Shown here: positions 1-6,836 of the stretch, in pieces
How the letters are laid out: each line of letters opens with the position of its first letter
Numbering within the stretch: position 1 is the first letter of the stretch
Origin: Mesorhizobium muleiense
Lineage (GTDB): Bacteria; Pseudomonadota; Alphaproteobacteria; Rhizobiales; Rhizobiaceae
Direction of reading: 5' to 3'
Assembly: GCF_900099905.1 (NCBI RefSeq)
Contig: NZ_FNEE01000004.1
Span: forward strand, 248,001 to 312,000
Length of the DNA stretch: 64,000 bases
The notes under the pieces: generated by a model
What the model was told of the DNA's origin: nothing
Seen by the model: only the letters and a program-made list of their open reading frames with translations
Database searches by the model: none
Program-made: the position numbers and the translations under genes

Positions 1-1105
1 CGGCGCGCAGCAGCGCCCTGATCTGCACCCGAAAAACCTCCGGTCTCGCCAGCGATAGCCTGATGCCGCGCAGGCCGAGAAACGGATTGCCCTCTTCGAC
101 GGTGAAGCCCAGCACCGGCTTGTCGCCGCCGGCGTCGACGGTGCGAATGGTCACCGGTTTGTCTTCAGCCCATTCGAGCACCTTGCGGTAGGCGCGATAC
201 TGCGTTTCCTCGTCCGGCAGCGTCTTGCCGAACAGGAACTCGGTCCGCATCAGCCCGACGCCATCGCAGGTCGAGACATCGATACCGTCGACATCGGACG
301 GATCGGCGATGTTGACCTGCACCCCCACCGCAGTGCCGGCTTTCGTCACCGCCGGCCGAGTCAAAAAAGTTTCCGCCCTGTCGCGACGTGCCGCGAAAGA
401 CGACGACGATTGCCGGAACGCCTCGACCTCTGCCCTTGTTGGCCTCAACACGATGCCGCCGTGCTCGGCATCGAGCAGGGCGACGCCGGCAAGATCAGCC
501 GGCGAAGCACCGAGCCCCACGATCATAGGCACGCCGCGCGAGCGCGCCAGCATGGCGACGTGGCTGGCGGTACTGCCCGCCTTCAGCGCAATGCCGCCGC
601 CGGCGCTCCAGTCGGTTTCGAGAAAGCGCGTCGGCGCGATGTCCTCGCCGTAGAAGATGGCGCCTGTCGGCGCGGCAGCCGCGCTGTCCGCGGTCAGCGC
701 GCGAAGCACCTGGTCTCTGATGTCGCGCATGTCGGCGGCGCGTGCCCGGAAATAATCCTGATCCGACGTTTCGTAGCCGACAATTTCGGCGTCAAGCGCC
801 TGCCGCCATGCCGCATCGGCCGGCTGGCCGGCGGCAATCGCGGCAAAGGCCGGGCCGGTCAGCGCATCGTCCTCCAGCATGGCGAGCTGGAATTCGAGAA
901 TGTCGGCGGCATCGCCCTCGGTTGCCTGGATCAGCTTGGCAAGCCGGCCTGTCGCTGTGCCGATTGCCGTTTCGAGCGCGAGCCTCTCGTCAGCTGCGGT
1001 CGCTTTACTTCTATAGCGCGCGACGACCGGGTCGAGGTTGAACAGCGGCCCTTCGGCATAGCCGGCCGAAGCCGGGATTCCCTTCAGCTTAAGCGGTTCG
1101 GGCAT
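1..1105 (-). CDS. ptsI: PTS Enzyme I (phosphoenolpyruvate-protein phosphotransferase), partial
   Basis: Enzyme I takes phosphate from PEP onto a histidine and passes it to HPr in the cytoplasm. The frame starts MPEPLKLKGIPASAGYAEG and runs off the left edge after about 368 codons, so most of the C-terminal PEP-binding barrel is missing. The phospho-histidine segment is visible as AGSTASHVAMLARSRGVP, and GVGLMRTEFLF marks the start of the barrel. It begins directly with the HPr-binding half and has no GAF domain, so it is not the nitrogen-PTS PtsP type. The start overlaps the HPr stop by 17 bp. Inferred role: feeding DhaM for dihydroxyacetone phosphorylation. Confidence 0.9.
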   Translation of the reverse strand, partial: MPEPLKLKGIPASAGYAEGPLFNLDPVVARYRSKATAADERLALETAIGTATGRLAKLIQATEGDAADILEFQLAMLEDDALTGPAFAAIAAGQPADAAWRQALDAEIVGYETSDQDYFRARAADMRDIRDQVLRALTADSAAAAPTGAIFYGEDIAPTRFLETDWSAGGGIALKAGSTASHVAMLARSRGVPMIVGLGASPADLAGVALLDAEHGGIVLRPTRAEVEAFRQSSSSFAARRDRAETFLTRPAVTKAGTAVGVQVNIADPSDVDGIDVSTCDGVGLMRTEFLFGKTLPDEETQYRAYRKVLEWAEDKPVTIRTVDAGGDKPVLGFTVEEGNPFLGLRGIRLSLARPEVFRVQIRALLRA

Positions 1106-1391
1106 GGTCCACGCCCTCGTCGAAGTCGCGCCGCACCAGCTCGACGAGCGCGCCGACCGCCTCGCCGGCACCGTCGCCCTTGGCTCTGATATGCAGCACC
1201 GTGCCTTTCGGCGCCTTGGCCGCCATCACCTTGACGATGCTCTTGGCGTCGAACCAAGGACCGTTGGCGGCGAGCGCCACTTCGACTTCGGCCGAAAACG
1301 TCTTGGCGAGCTTGGTGAATTTCACCGAAGGGCGCGCATGCAGGCCGACCTCATGGGTGATCAGAACGGTGGCTTCAGCCGATGCGGACAT
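1089..1391 (-). CDS. ptsH: HPr phosphocarrier protein of the Dha system
   Basis: HPr relays phosphate from Enzyme I to an EIIA-type acceptor. The 100-residue protein (MSASAEATVLITHEVGLHAR...) has the canonical HPr active site EVGLHARPSVKF, with the phospho-accepting histidine about 20 residues from the start. The region around the usual regulatory serine reads AKSIVKVMAAKAPKG. The start at 1391 was chosen because AGGAA precedes it at suitable spacing; an in-frame ATG at 1412, abutting the dhaM stop, is the alternative. It sits between dhaM and ptsI, so its likely partners are those two products. Confidence 0.88.
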   Translation of the reverse strand: MSASAEATVLITHEVGLHARPSVKFTKLAKTFSAEVEVALAANGPWFDAKSIVKVMAAKAPKGTVLHIRAKGDGAGEAVGALVELVRRDFDEGVDHARTA

Positions 1392-1412
1392 TGAGTCAAA
1401 ATTCCTGTTCAT

Positions 1413-1802
1413 TCACGAGGGCGACAATTCGTGTGCCGTCGCCACCACTTCCCTGAGCGAGGCGCCGCCGGACGCCTCCGTCGCCGCCATCACCGCGCCC
1501 TCGACGATCGGCGCGTTGCAGACGATGATCTTGTGCGCGCGCGGCTCGCCGATCATCTCGACCGCCATCTCGCTGTTGGTTTCGGCGCCGCCAAGATCGA
1601 CAAGTATGGCGACACCTGCCTCCGACCAGGCCTTGTCGATCGCGCCCATGATCGCCTCGACATTGGTTCCCAGCCCGCCATGGCCGTTTCCGCCGCACCA
1701 TGCAAGCGGCACTTCGTCGCCGACCATCTGGCGCACCATGTCGGCCGTGCCCTCGGCGACCAGCGGTGAATGCGATACGATGACGATGCCGACATTGCTC
1801 AT
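1413..1802 (-). CDS. dhaM: Dihydroxyacetone kinase phosphotransfer subunit DhaM (EIIA domain only)
   Basis: DhaM passes phosphate from HPr to ADP bound on DhaL, so PEP rather than ATP drives triose phosphorylation. The 129-residue protein begins MSNVGIVIVSHSPLVAEG, the mannose-EIIA-like fold whose histidine (VSHS) is the phosphate acceptor; GGNGHGGLGTN and DLGGAETNSEMA are further family segments. In E. coli, DhaM is a single chain of EIIA, HPr and a partial Enzyme I; here these are separate genes. It overlaps the end of dhaL by 4 bp, implying translational coupling. Confidence 0.9.
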   Translation of the reverse strand: MSNVGIVIVSHSPLVAEGTADMVRQMVGDEVPLAWCGGNGHGGLGTNVEAIMGAIDKAWSEAGVAILVDLGGAETNSEMAVEMIGEPRAHKIIVCNAPIVEGAVMAATEASGGASLREVVATAHELSPS

Positions 1803-2488
1803 GCTTGCCCCTCGATGGTCTCGGCGACAGCCCGCACCAGAAGCGCGGTCGAGCGTGCCCCGGCATCCATATGGCCGATGGAGCGGTCGCCGAGAAACGA
1901 GGCGCGCCCGCGCAAGGCCTTCATCGGCACGGTGGCATCGGCAGCACTGTCCGCGACATCGGCGATTTCCGATCCGGTCTTGCCCTGCAGCAGGGCGTCA
2001 TGCACCGGTTGCAGCACGTCGAGCATGGTCTTCTGCCCGACCTGCGACTTGCCCCTGGCTGCCACCGCCTCGATCGCCTTGCCGAACGCCGACATCAGGT
2101 TGGCGCGATCTGGCTCTGCGGAAATTTCCTTGCCGAGCGCCATGAACAGCGTCCCGAACAAGGGGCCCGAAGCCCCGCCGACGGTCATTACCAGCTTGGT
2201 GCCGATCGCCTTCAGAGCGTCCGGCAGCGGCTTTGTCGCGAACATGTCGGCCTCGGCGCGCACTGCCTCGAAGCCGCGCTTCATGTTGAGCCCATGGTCG
2301 CCGTCGCCAATCGCCTGGTCGAGCCTAGTCAGCTCTTCGGCGTGAGCGGCAATCGTGTCGGCGGTGACGGATATCAGCGTCTTCAGGTCAAACTTGTCCA
2401 TCGTCCCGGTCTTGTCCAGTGTCGCAGTCTTGTCCAGTGACCCGCTCTTTTCCAGTGTCCCGTTCTTTTCCAATGTCCCGGGGCTCAT
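1799..2488 (-). CDS. dhaL: Dihydroxyacetone kinase nucleotide-binding subunit DhaL
   Basis: DhaL holds ADP/ATP and donates phosphate to dihydroxyacetone bound on DhaK. The conserved core is visible from about residue 30: DQAIGDGDHGLNMKRGFEA carries the Mg-binding aspartates, followed by VGGASGPLFGTLFMALG and a C-terminal GRASFLGDRSIGHMDAGA. The first 30 residues are a low-complexity run of five T-L-E/D-K-x-G units encoded by an 18-bp tandem repeat. The ATG at 2488 overlaps the upstream ATPase stop by 4 bp; the internal ATG at 2401 would give a normal-length DhaL. No DhaK gene is visible; it may lie beyond the left edge. Confidence 0.9.
   Translation of the reverse strand: MSPGTLEKNGTLEKSGSLDKTATLDKTGTMDKFDLKTLISVTADTIAAHAEELTRLDQAIGDGDHGLNMKRGFEAVRAEADMFATKPLPDALKAIGTKLVMTVGGASGPLFGTLFMALGKEISAEPDRANLMSAFGKAIEAVAARGKSQVGQKTMLDVLQPVHDALLQGKTGSEIADVADSAADATVPMKALRGRASFLGDRSIGHMDAGARSTALLVRAVAETIEGQA
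2390..2479 (-). repeat. 18-bp minisatellite at the 5' end of dhaL (five copies)
   Basis: On the minus strand the unit is close to GGGACACTGGACAAGACC and is repeated five times head to tail without gaps. The last copy contains the internal ATG at 2401 (GGGACGATGGACAAG) where the conserved DhaL sequence begins. The other copies have CTG in place of that ATG. The 18-bp period keeps the reading frame, so copy-number changes would lengthen or shorten the N-terminus without a frameshift. Confidence 0.9.
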
Positions 2489-3504
2489 CGGTTTGCAATC
2501 CTGTTTCCGGCCTGGTCGAAGAACAGCGGCGCCCGGTAGCGGATAATCACCCTGTCGCCTTTTTCCAATTGGATGTCGGGGTCCGTCAGCGTCACCAGCT
2601 TTCTGCTTCCCACCGTCACATGCAGGTGGTTCTGGTCGCCCAGATGCTCGACCCAGTTAACAACGCCGTCGGCGGGGCCATTCGATGCCTTGCCGATCGA
2701 CAGATGTTCTGTACGCGCGCCGATCGTTTTGGTTCCCGCCGGCATGTCGCCATCCGGCAGCAGGCCGGTCGGCAACAGATTGATCGCCGGCTGGCCGAGC
2801 CTTGCGGCGACATGAAGGTTTGCCGGCTCCGAGTAGATGGTGCGCGGCGTGCCGATCTGCGCCAGCACGCCGTCGGCAAGAATGCCGATGCGATCGGCCA
2901 TCGTCATCGCTTCGATCTGGTCGTGCGTGACATAAAGCATGGTGGCGCCGACCTCGGCCTGGATGCGCTTCAGTTCGAGCCGGAGGTCGGCGCGCAGCTT
3001 GGCATCGAGCGACGACAACGGCTCGTCCATCAGATAGATCGAGGGCTTGCGCACCAACGCGCGCCCGATGGCGACGCGCTGCATCTCGCCGCCGGAAAGT
3101 TTGGTGGAGCGGTTGTTCAGCTTGTGGTGGATACGCACCATCTTGGCCACATCCTCGACGCGGCGGCGCACCGCGTCCTCGCTCAGCCGCCGCGCCGGCG
3201 AGCGCAGCGGAAAGGCCAGATTGTCGTAGACCGACAGATGCGGATAGAGCGAATATTGCTGGAAGACGAAGGCGGTGTCGCGCTCGGCCGGCGACAGCAT
3301 TGTCGCATCGCGGCCGCCGATATGGATCGAGCCCGTATCCGGCTGTTCCAATCCGGCGATAAGTCTGAGCGTCGTCGTCTTGCCGGCGCCGGTCGGGCCG
3401 AGCAGCACGACGAATTCGCCGTCGGCGACGTGCAGATCGAGAGTGTCCACCGCGACATGTTCGCCGAAGCTCTTGGTCACGCCTTTGATCTGCACGTCAG
3501 CCAC
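2485..3504 (-). CDS. ABC importer ATPase (MalK/UgpC type), canonical signature
   Basis: This cytoplasmic ATPase powers the importer encoded upstream in the operon. Walker A is GPTGAGKTTT, the Q-loop lies in FVFQQYSLYPH, the signature is LSGGEMQRVA, Walker B is IYLMDEPLSSLD and the H-loop is VTHD. A C-terminal TOBE-like regulatory region follows. The GTG at 3504 was chosen because AGGGAAGAG precedes it; an ATG at 3534 is the alternative. It overlaps the end of the other ATPase gene by 8 bp. Together with that gene it implies a heterodimeric nucleotide-binding pair. Confidence 0.9.
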   Translation of the reverse strand: MADVQIKGVTKSFGEHVAVDTLDLHVADGEFVVLLGPTGAGKTTTLRLIAGLEQPDTGSIHIGGRDATMLSPAERDTAFVFQQYSLYPHLSVYDNLAFPLRSPARRLSEDAVRRRVEDVAKMVRIHHKLNNRSTKLSGGEMQRVAIGRALVRKPSIYLMDEPLSSLDAKLRADLRLELKRIQAEVGATMLYVTHDQIEAMTMADRIGILADGVLAQIGTPRTIYSEPANLHVAARLGQPAINLLPTGLLPDGDMPAGTKTIGARTEHLSIGKASNGPADGVVNWVEHLGDQNHLHVTVGSRKLVTLTDPDIQLEKGDRVIIRYRAPLFFDQAGNRIANR

Positions 3505-4609
3505 GATGCGCTCTTCCCTGGGAAGCCCCGTCATGGATTGCTGTTCGCACAGCGCGGCCGGAGCCCTTCTCGAACAGCGACAGCCGCGTGCTGCTCAGCG
3601 CCAGGCCGACCTGGTCGCCTGGATTAAGCCGGATTTCGGCCGGCACCCGCGCCTTGATGATGCCGCCGGACGTCTCCACCGCGACGATCTGCGTGGTGCC
3701 GAGATATTCGGTGCCATAGATGGCGCCGCGCAGCTTCGAGCCGTCGTCGAAGCGGATGTGCTCAGGCCGGATGCCGAGCGCCATGTCGGCCGGCGCGATA
3801 TCCTCGCGCACCTCCGGCACTGCCACTTTGGCGCCTTGCACCACAATCTCCCTGGCGCCCTTTGAAAGCCCGCCGCCAAAGCCGAGAAAATTCATCGGCG
3901 GCGAGCCGATGAAATCGGCGACGAACATGGTCGCCGGCCGGTCATAGATTTCGCGCGGCGTGCCGAACTGTTCGATGACGCCGTGGTTCATAACCGCGAT
4001 CTTGTCGGCCATCGACATCGCTTCCATCTGGTCATGCGTGACATAGACCGTGGTGGCGTGGATGCGGTTGTGCAGTTCGCGCAGCTCATGCACCATGAGA
4101 TCGCGAAATTCGGTGTCGAGCGTGCCGAGCGGCTCGTCCATCAGGAAGCATTTTGGCCGTCGCACGATGGCGCGGCCGAGCGCCACGCGCTGGCGATCGC
4201 CGCCGGCAAGACCGGAGACCGACTTGTTGAGCAGATGATCGATGCGCAACAGCTTCGCCGTCTCTTCGACGCGCCGGCGGATTTCGATGCCTGGCGTGCC
4301 TTGCGCCAGCAGCGGGAAGCCGATGTTCTTGCGCACATTCATATGCGGATAGAGCGCGAACAGCTGGAAGACAAAGGCGATATCGCGCTCGCGGGCACGC
4401 CGCATGGTAACGTCCTCGCCACCGAGCAGGATCTTGCCGCCGGTCGGCAGTTCGAGCCCGGCAATCATGCGCAACGTCGTCGTCTTGCCGCAACCCGACG
4501 GCCCCAGCATGACGAAGAACTCGCCATCCCGGACGACGAAGTTGGAACCCTGCACGGCGACGAAATCGCCGAATGCCTTCCTCAGATGCTCGACCCTGAT
4601 CTCCGCCAT
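3497..4609 (-). CDS. ABC importer ATPase (MalK/UgpC type) with non-canonical LAGGD signature
   Basis: This is the second ATPase of the importer (370 residues). Walker A is GPSGCGKTTT at residues 36-45, Walker B is CFLMDEPLGTLD and the H-loop is VTHDQMEAM. The ABC signature at residues 134-138 reads LAGGD instead of LSGGQ, losing the serine that normally contacts ATP in the partner subunit. The D-loop is GTLD rather than SALD. The TOBE-like C-terminus (LGIRPEHIRFDDGS) is intact. Because the partner ATPase is canonical, one composite ATP site of the dimer is probably impaired or regulatory. Confidence 0.92.
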   Translation of the reverse strand: MAEIRVEHLRKAFGDFVAVQGSNFVVRDGEFFVMLGPSGCGKTTTLRMIAGLELPTGGKILLGGEDVTMRRARERDIAFVFQLFALYPHMNVRKNIGFPLLAQGTPGIEIRRRVEETAKLLRIDHLLNKSVSGLAGGDRQRVALGRAIVRRPKCFLMDEPLGTLDTEFRDLMVHELRELHNRIHATTVYVTHDQMEAMSMADKIAVMNHGVIEQFGTPREIYDRPATMFVADFIGSPPMNFLGFGGGLSKGAREIVVQGAKVAVPEVREDIAPADMALGIRPEHIRFDDGSKLRGAIYGTEYLGTTQIVAVETSGGIIKARVPAEIRLNPGDQVGLALSSTRLSLFEKGSGRAVRTAIHDGASQGRAHRG

Positions 4610-4612
4610 CGT

Positions 4613-4819
4613 CTACTCCGGAAACTTCGAGACGATGATGAACATCGCCGTGCCGGCCAGCATGGTGATGAAGGAATAGGTGTAGAGCGGCAGCGCGAAC
4701 GGCTGGAACAGCATCAGGAAGCCAATGGCAATGATCGCTGTGGCGACGTTCTCCATCAGGCCGCGCCGGAACGCACGCGGCCAGCGCGACTTGCGTTTTG
4801 CGGGTTGGGTCAGGCTCAT
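4613..4819 (-). CDS. Small two-helix membrane protein of the ABC operon
   Basis: This 68-residue protein has a basic N-terminus (AKRKSRWPRAFRRG) followed by two hydrophobic stretches (VATAIIAIGFLMLFQPFALP and TYSFITMLAGTAMFIIVS), so it is probably an inner-membrane protein with two helices. Its ATG overlaps the upstream permease stop by 4 bp, and the first ATPase starts 3 bp after its stop. That spacing strongly suggests it is translated with the transporter. Rhizobial glycerol transport operons also contain a small membrane protein, but I cannot assign this one to that family. Its function is unknown; an accessory transporter subunit is an inference. Confidence 0.75.
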   Translation of the reverse strand: MSLTQPAKRKSRWPRAFRRGLMENVATAIIAIGFLMLFQPFALPLYTYSFITMLAGTAMFIIVSKFPE

Positions 4820-5766
4820 TTGCGCACCGCGCCGAAGGTGATGCCACGCAGCAACTGCTTGCGGAGCAGGATGGTGAACACCAGGATCGGCACCAGGAAG
4901 ATCGTCGTGCCCGCGGCGACCGCCGGCCAGTCCTGGCCGCCTTCGCCGATGATGGTCGGGATGAAGGGCGGTGCGGTCTGCGCCGTGCCCGAGGTCAGCA
5001 GTGCGGCGAAGGCATATTCGTTCCAGGCGAAGATCAGGCAGAAGATGGCGGTCGCGGCAATGCCGGCGGTCGCCTGCGGCAGCACGGTGCGCCAGAAGGC
5101 CTGCAGCCGCGTATATCCGTCGATCATCGCCGCTTCTTCGTACTCGCGCGGGATTTCGTCGATGAAGCCCTTCAGCAGCCACACGGCGAGCGACACATTG
5201 ACCGCCGTATAGAGCAGGATCATGCCGAGCGCGGTGTCCGACAGGCCAATCTCGCGATACATCAGGTAGATGGGAATAGCGACCGCGATCGGCGGCATCA
5301 TGCGCGTCGACAGGATGAAGAACAGCAGGTCGTCGGCCAGCGGCACCTTGAAGCGCGAGAAGCCATAGGCCGACAATGTGCCGAGGAACACCGCGCAAAA
5401 AGTCGAGCCGAAGGCGATGATCAGCGAATTGACGAAGCGCGGCATGAAATTGGACGGGCCGGCGATCACCATGTTGCGCTTGCGCACTGTCTCATCGCAG
5501 ATGTCCGTCGCCGGTCCCAGCGCGTTGATGTATTCCGGTGTCTGCCGGGTACGGGTCGAGAACAGATTGCAGTAGCCCTCGAGGCTCGGCTGGAACAGGA
5601 TTTTTGGCGGATAGGCGATCGAGTCCGGCGGCGTCTTGAAGCTGGTGGCGAAGATCCACAACAGCGGCACGATCGAGATCAGCGCGTAAAGCACGATAAT
5701 TGTGCCGGCGACGCGCTTCGAAATCGCGGAGGGTGCGACAACAGAATGGGCTGACGTCAGGCTCAT
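4816..5766 (-). CDS. ABC importer permease (MalG-like)
   Basis: Inner-membrane permease of 316 residues for a carbohydrate- or polyol-type importer. Hydrophobic segments begin near residue 20 (AGTIIVLYALISIVPLLWIF) and continue through the C-terminal half. The cytoplasmic EAA loop that docks on the ATPases is recognisable as YEEAAMIDGYTRLQAFWRT. A long periplasmic loop of about 90 residues lies between the first two membrane segments, as in MalG relatives. It overlaps the preceding permease gene by 4 bp and the following small gene by 4 bp. Confidence 0.92.
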   Translation of the reverse strand: MSLTSAHSVVAPSAISKRVAGTIIVLYALISIVPLLWIFATSFKTPPDSIAYPPKILFQPSLEGYCNLFSTRTRQTPEYINALGPATDICDETVRKRNMVIAGPSNFMPRFVNSLIIAFGSTFCAVFLGTLSAYGFSRFKVPLADDLLFFILSTRMMPPIAVAIPIYLMYREIGLSDTALGMILLYTAVNVSLAVWLLKGFIDEIPREYEEAAMIDGYTRLQAFWRTVLPQATAGIAATAIFCLIFAWNEYAFAALLTSGTAQTAPPFIPTIIGEGGQDWPAVAAGTTIFLVPILVFTILLRKQLLRGITFGAVRK

Positions 5767-6710
5767 CTCTGCTTCACCTTGTTGAGCGCCTTGACATAGA
5801 TGTTGGCTAGCCCGAACACCGCAACGAACAGGATTATGGCGAAGGCCGAGGAATAGCCGGTCCGCCAGCTTTCGAAGGCCTGCCGCTTCAGCGTGATCGA
5901 GGCGACCTCGGTGGTCGATCCCGGTCCGCCGCCGGTCAGGAGGTTGACCATGTCGAACATCTTGAAGTTCTCGATGCCGCGGAACAGTACCGCCAGCATG
6001 ATGAAGGGCAGCGCCATCGGCAGCGTGATCGACCAGAACTGCCGCCAGTTGGAGGCGCGGTCGACCTCAGCAGCCTCATAGATGTATTCGGGGATCGAGC
6101 GCAGGCCGGCGAGACAGATCAGCATCACGTAAGGCGTCCACATCCAGGTGTCGACGATGACGATCGACCACGGCGCCAGCGACACGTTGGAGAGCATGCC
6201 GATCTGCGTTGCCGGAATGCCGGTGGCGAACGAGATGGCATAGGCGAACAGGCCGATCTGCGGCTCGTAGAGGAAGCGCCAGAAATTGCCGACCACTGCC
6301 GGCGACAGCATCATCGGCACCAGAATGATGGTCGTCCAGAAGGCGTGGCCGCGAAACTTCCGATCGATCAGCCAGGCCAGGATAAAACCGATCAGCGTTT
6401 GCAGCAGGATGGTCCAGAATACGAAATGCGCCGTCGTCTGCATGGCGATCCAGATGTCCTGGTCGCCGAGGATGCGCTTGTAGTTGGCAAGGCCGACGTT
6501 CCTGACCACCTCGTTGGGACGGTTGGCGCGGTAATTGGTGAAGGACAGATAGATCGCCCAGAACAGCGGGAAGATGTTGACGGCGAGCAGCAACAGGATC
6601 GTCGGCGAGATGAACAGCCAGGCGAGGCCCTTGTCGCTGATGCCTCGGACCTTGCGGGCCAACGGCTCAGGCGTAGCCCGGGCGACGCTGTCCGCAGTCC
6701 GATTGAGCAT
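5763..6710 (-). CDS. ABC importer permease (MalF-like)
   Basis: First permease of the importer, 315 residues from the ATG at 6710 (MLNRTADSVARATPEPLARK). Six membrane segments are apparent, starting with GLAWLFISPTILLLLAVNIF. The EAA loop reads IYEAAEVDRASNWRQFWSIT. The frame stays open 42 codons further upstream, but that stretch contains the intercistronic hairpin and reads as non-coding, so the later start was chosen. The stop overlaps the next permease start by 4 bp. Confidence 0.9.
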   Translation of the reverse strand: MLNRTADSVARATPEPLARKVRGISDKGLAWLFISPTILLLLAVNIFPLFWAIYLSFTNYRANRPNEVVRNVGLANYKRILGDQDIWIAMQTTAHFVFWTILLQTLIGFILAWLIDRKFRGHAFWTTIILVPMMLSPAVVGNFWRFLYEPQIGLFAYAISFATGIPATQIGMLSNVSLAPWSIVIVDTWMWTPYVMLICLAGLRSIPEYIYEAAEVDRASNWRQFWSITLPMALPFIMLAVLFRGIENFKMFDMVNLLTGGGPGSTTEVASITLKRQAFESWRTGYSSAFAIILFVAVFGLANIYVKALNKVKQR

Positions 6711-6765
6711 GGTCAGTCCCGCTTCGGTCACTTGGGTCGTCTCGACAGTGGAATTTATCTGAGCT

Positions 6766-6795
6766 GTGTCCCGTGCCAAGGGTGGCACGGGACAC
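6766..6795. other. Intercistronic hairpin between binding-protein and permease genes
   Basis: A perfect 13-bp stem (GTGTCCCGTGCCA with its complement) closes a 4-base loop. It lies 42 bases downstream of the binding-protein stop and upstream of the permease start, with no T-tract. Hairpins in this position in ABC operons such as malE-malF commonly protect the upstream mRNA from 3' exonucleases, raising binding-protein yield. That role is inferred here from position and shape. Confidence 0.75.
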
Positions 6796-6836
6796 GCGGT
6801 CGTGGCTCGGGAGGAGCCGATTGGATACTGCCCCAA

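Noticed and set aside
2390..2479. Tandem repeats considered as a CRISPR array
   Set aside because: The units are 18 bp, contiguous without spacers, and lie inside an open reading frame.
5763..6836. Longer permease start at 6836
   Set aside because: The extra 42 codons include the 13-bp hairpin and read as intergenic sequence. MLNRTADS at 6710 is a better start.
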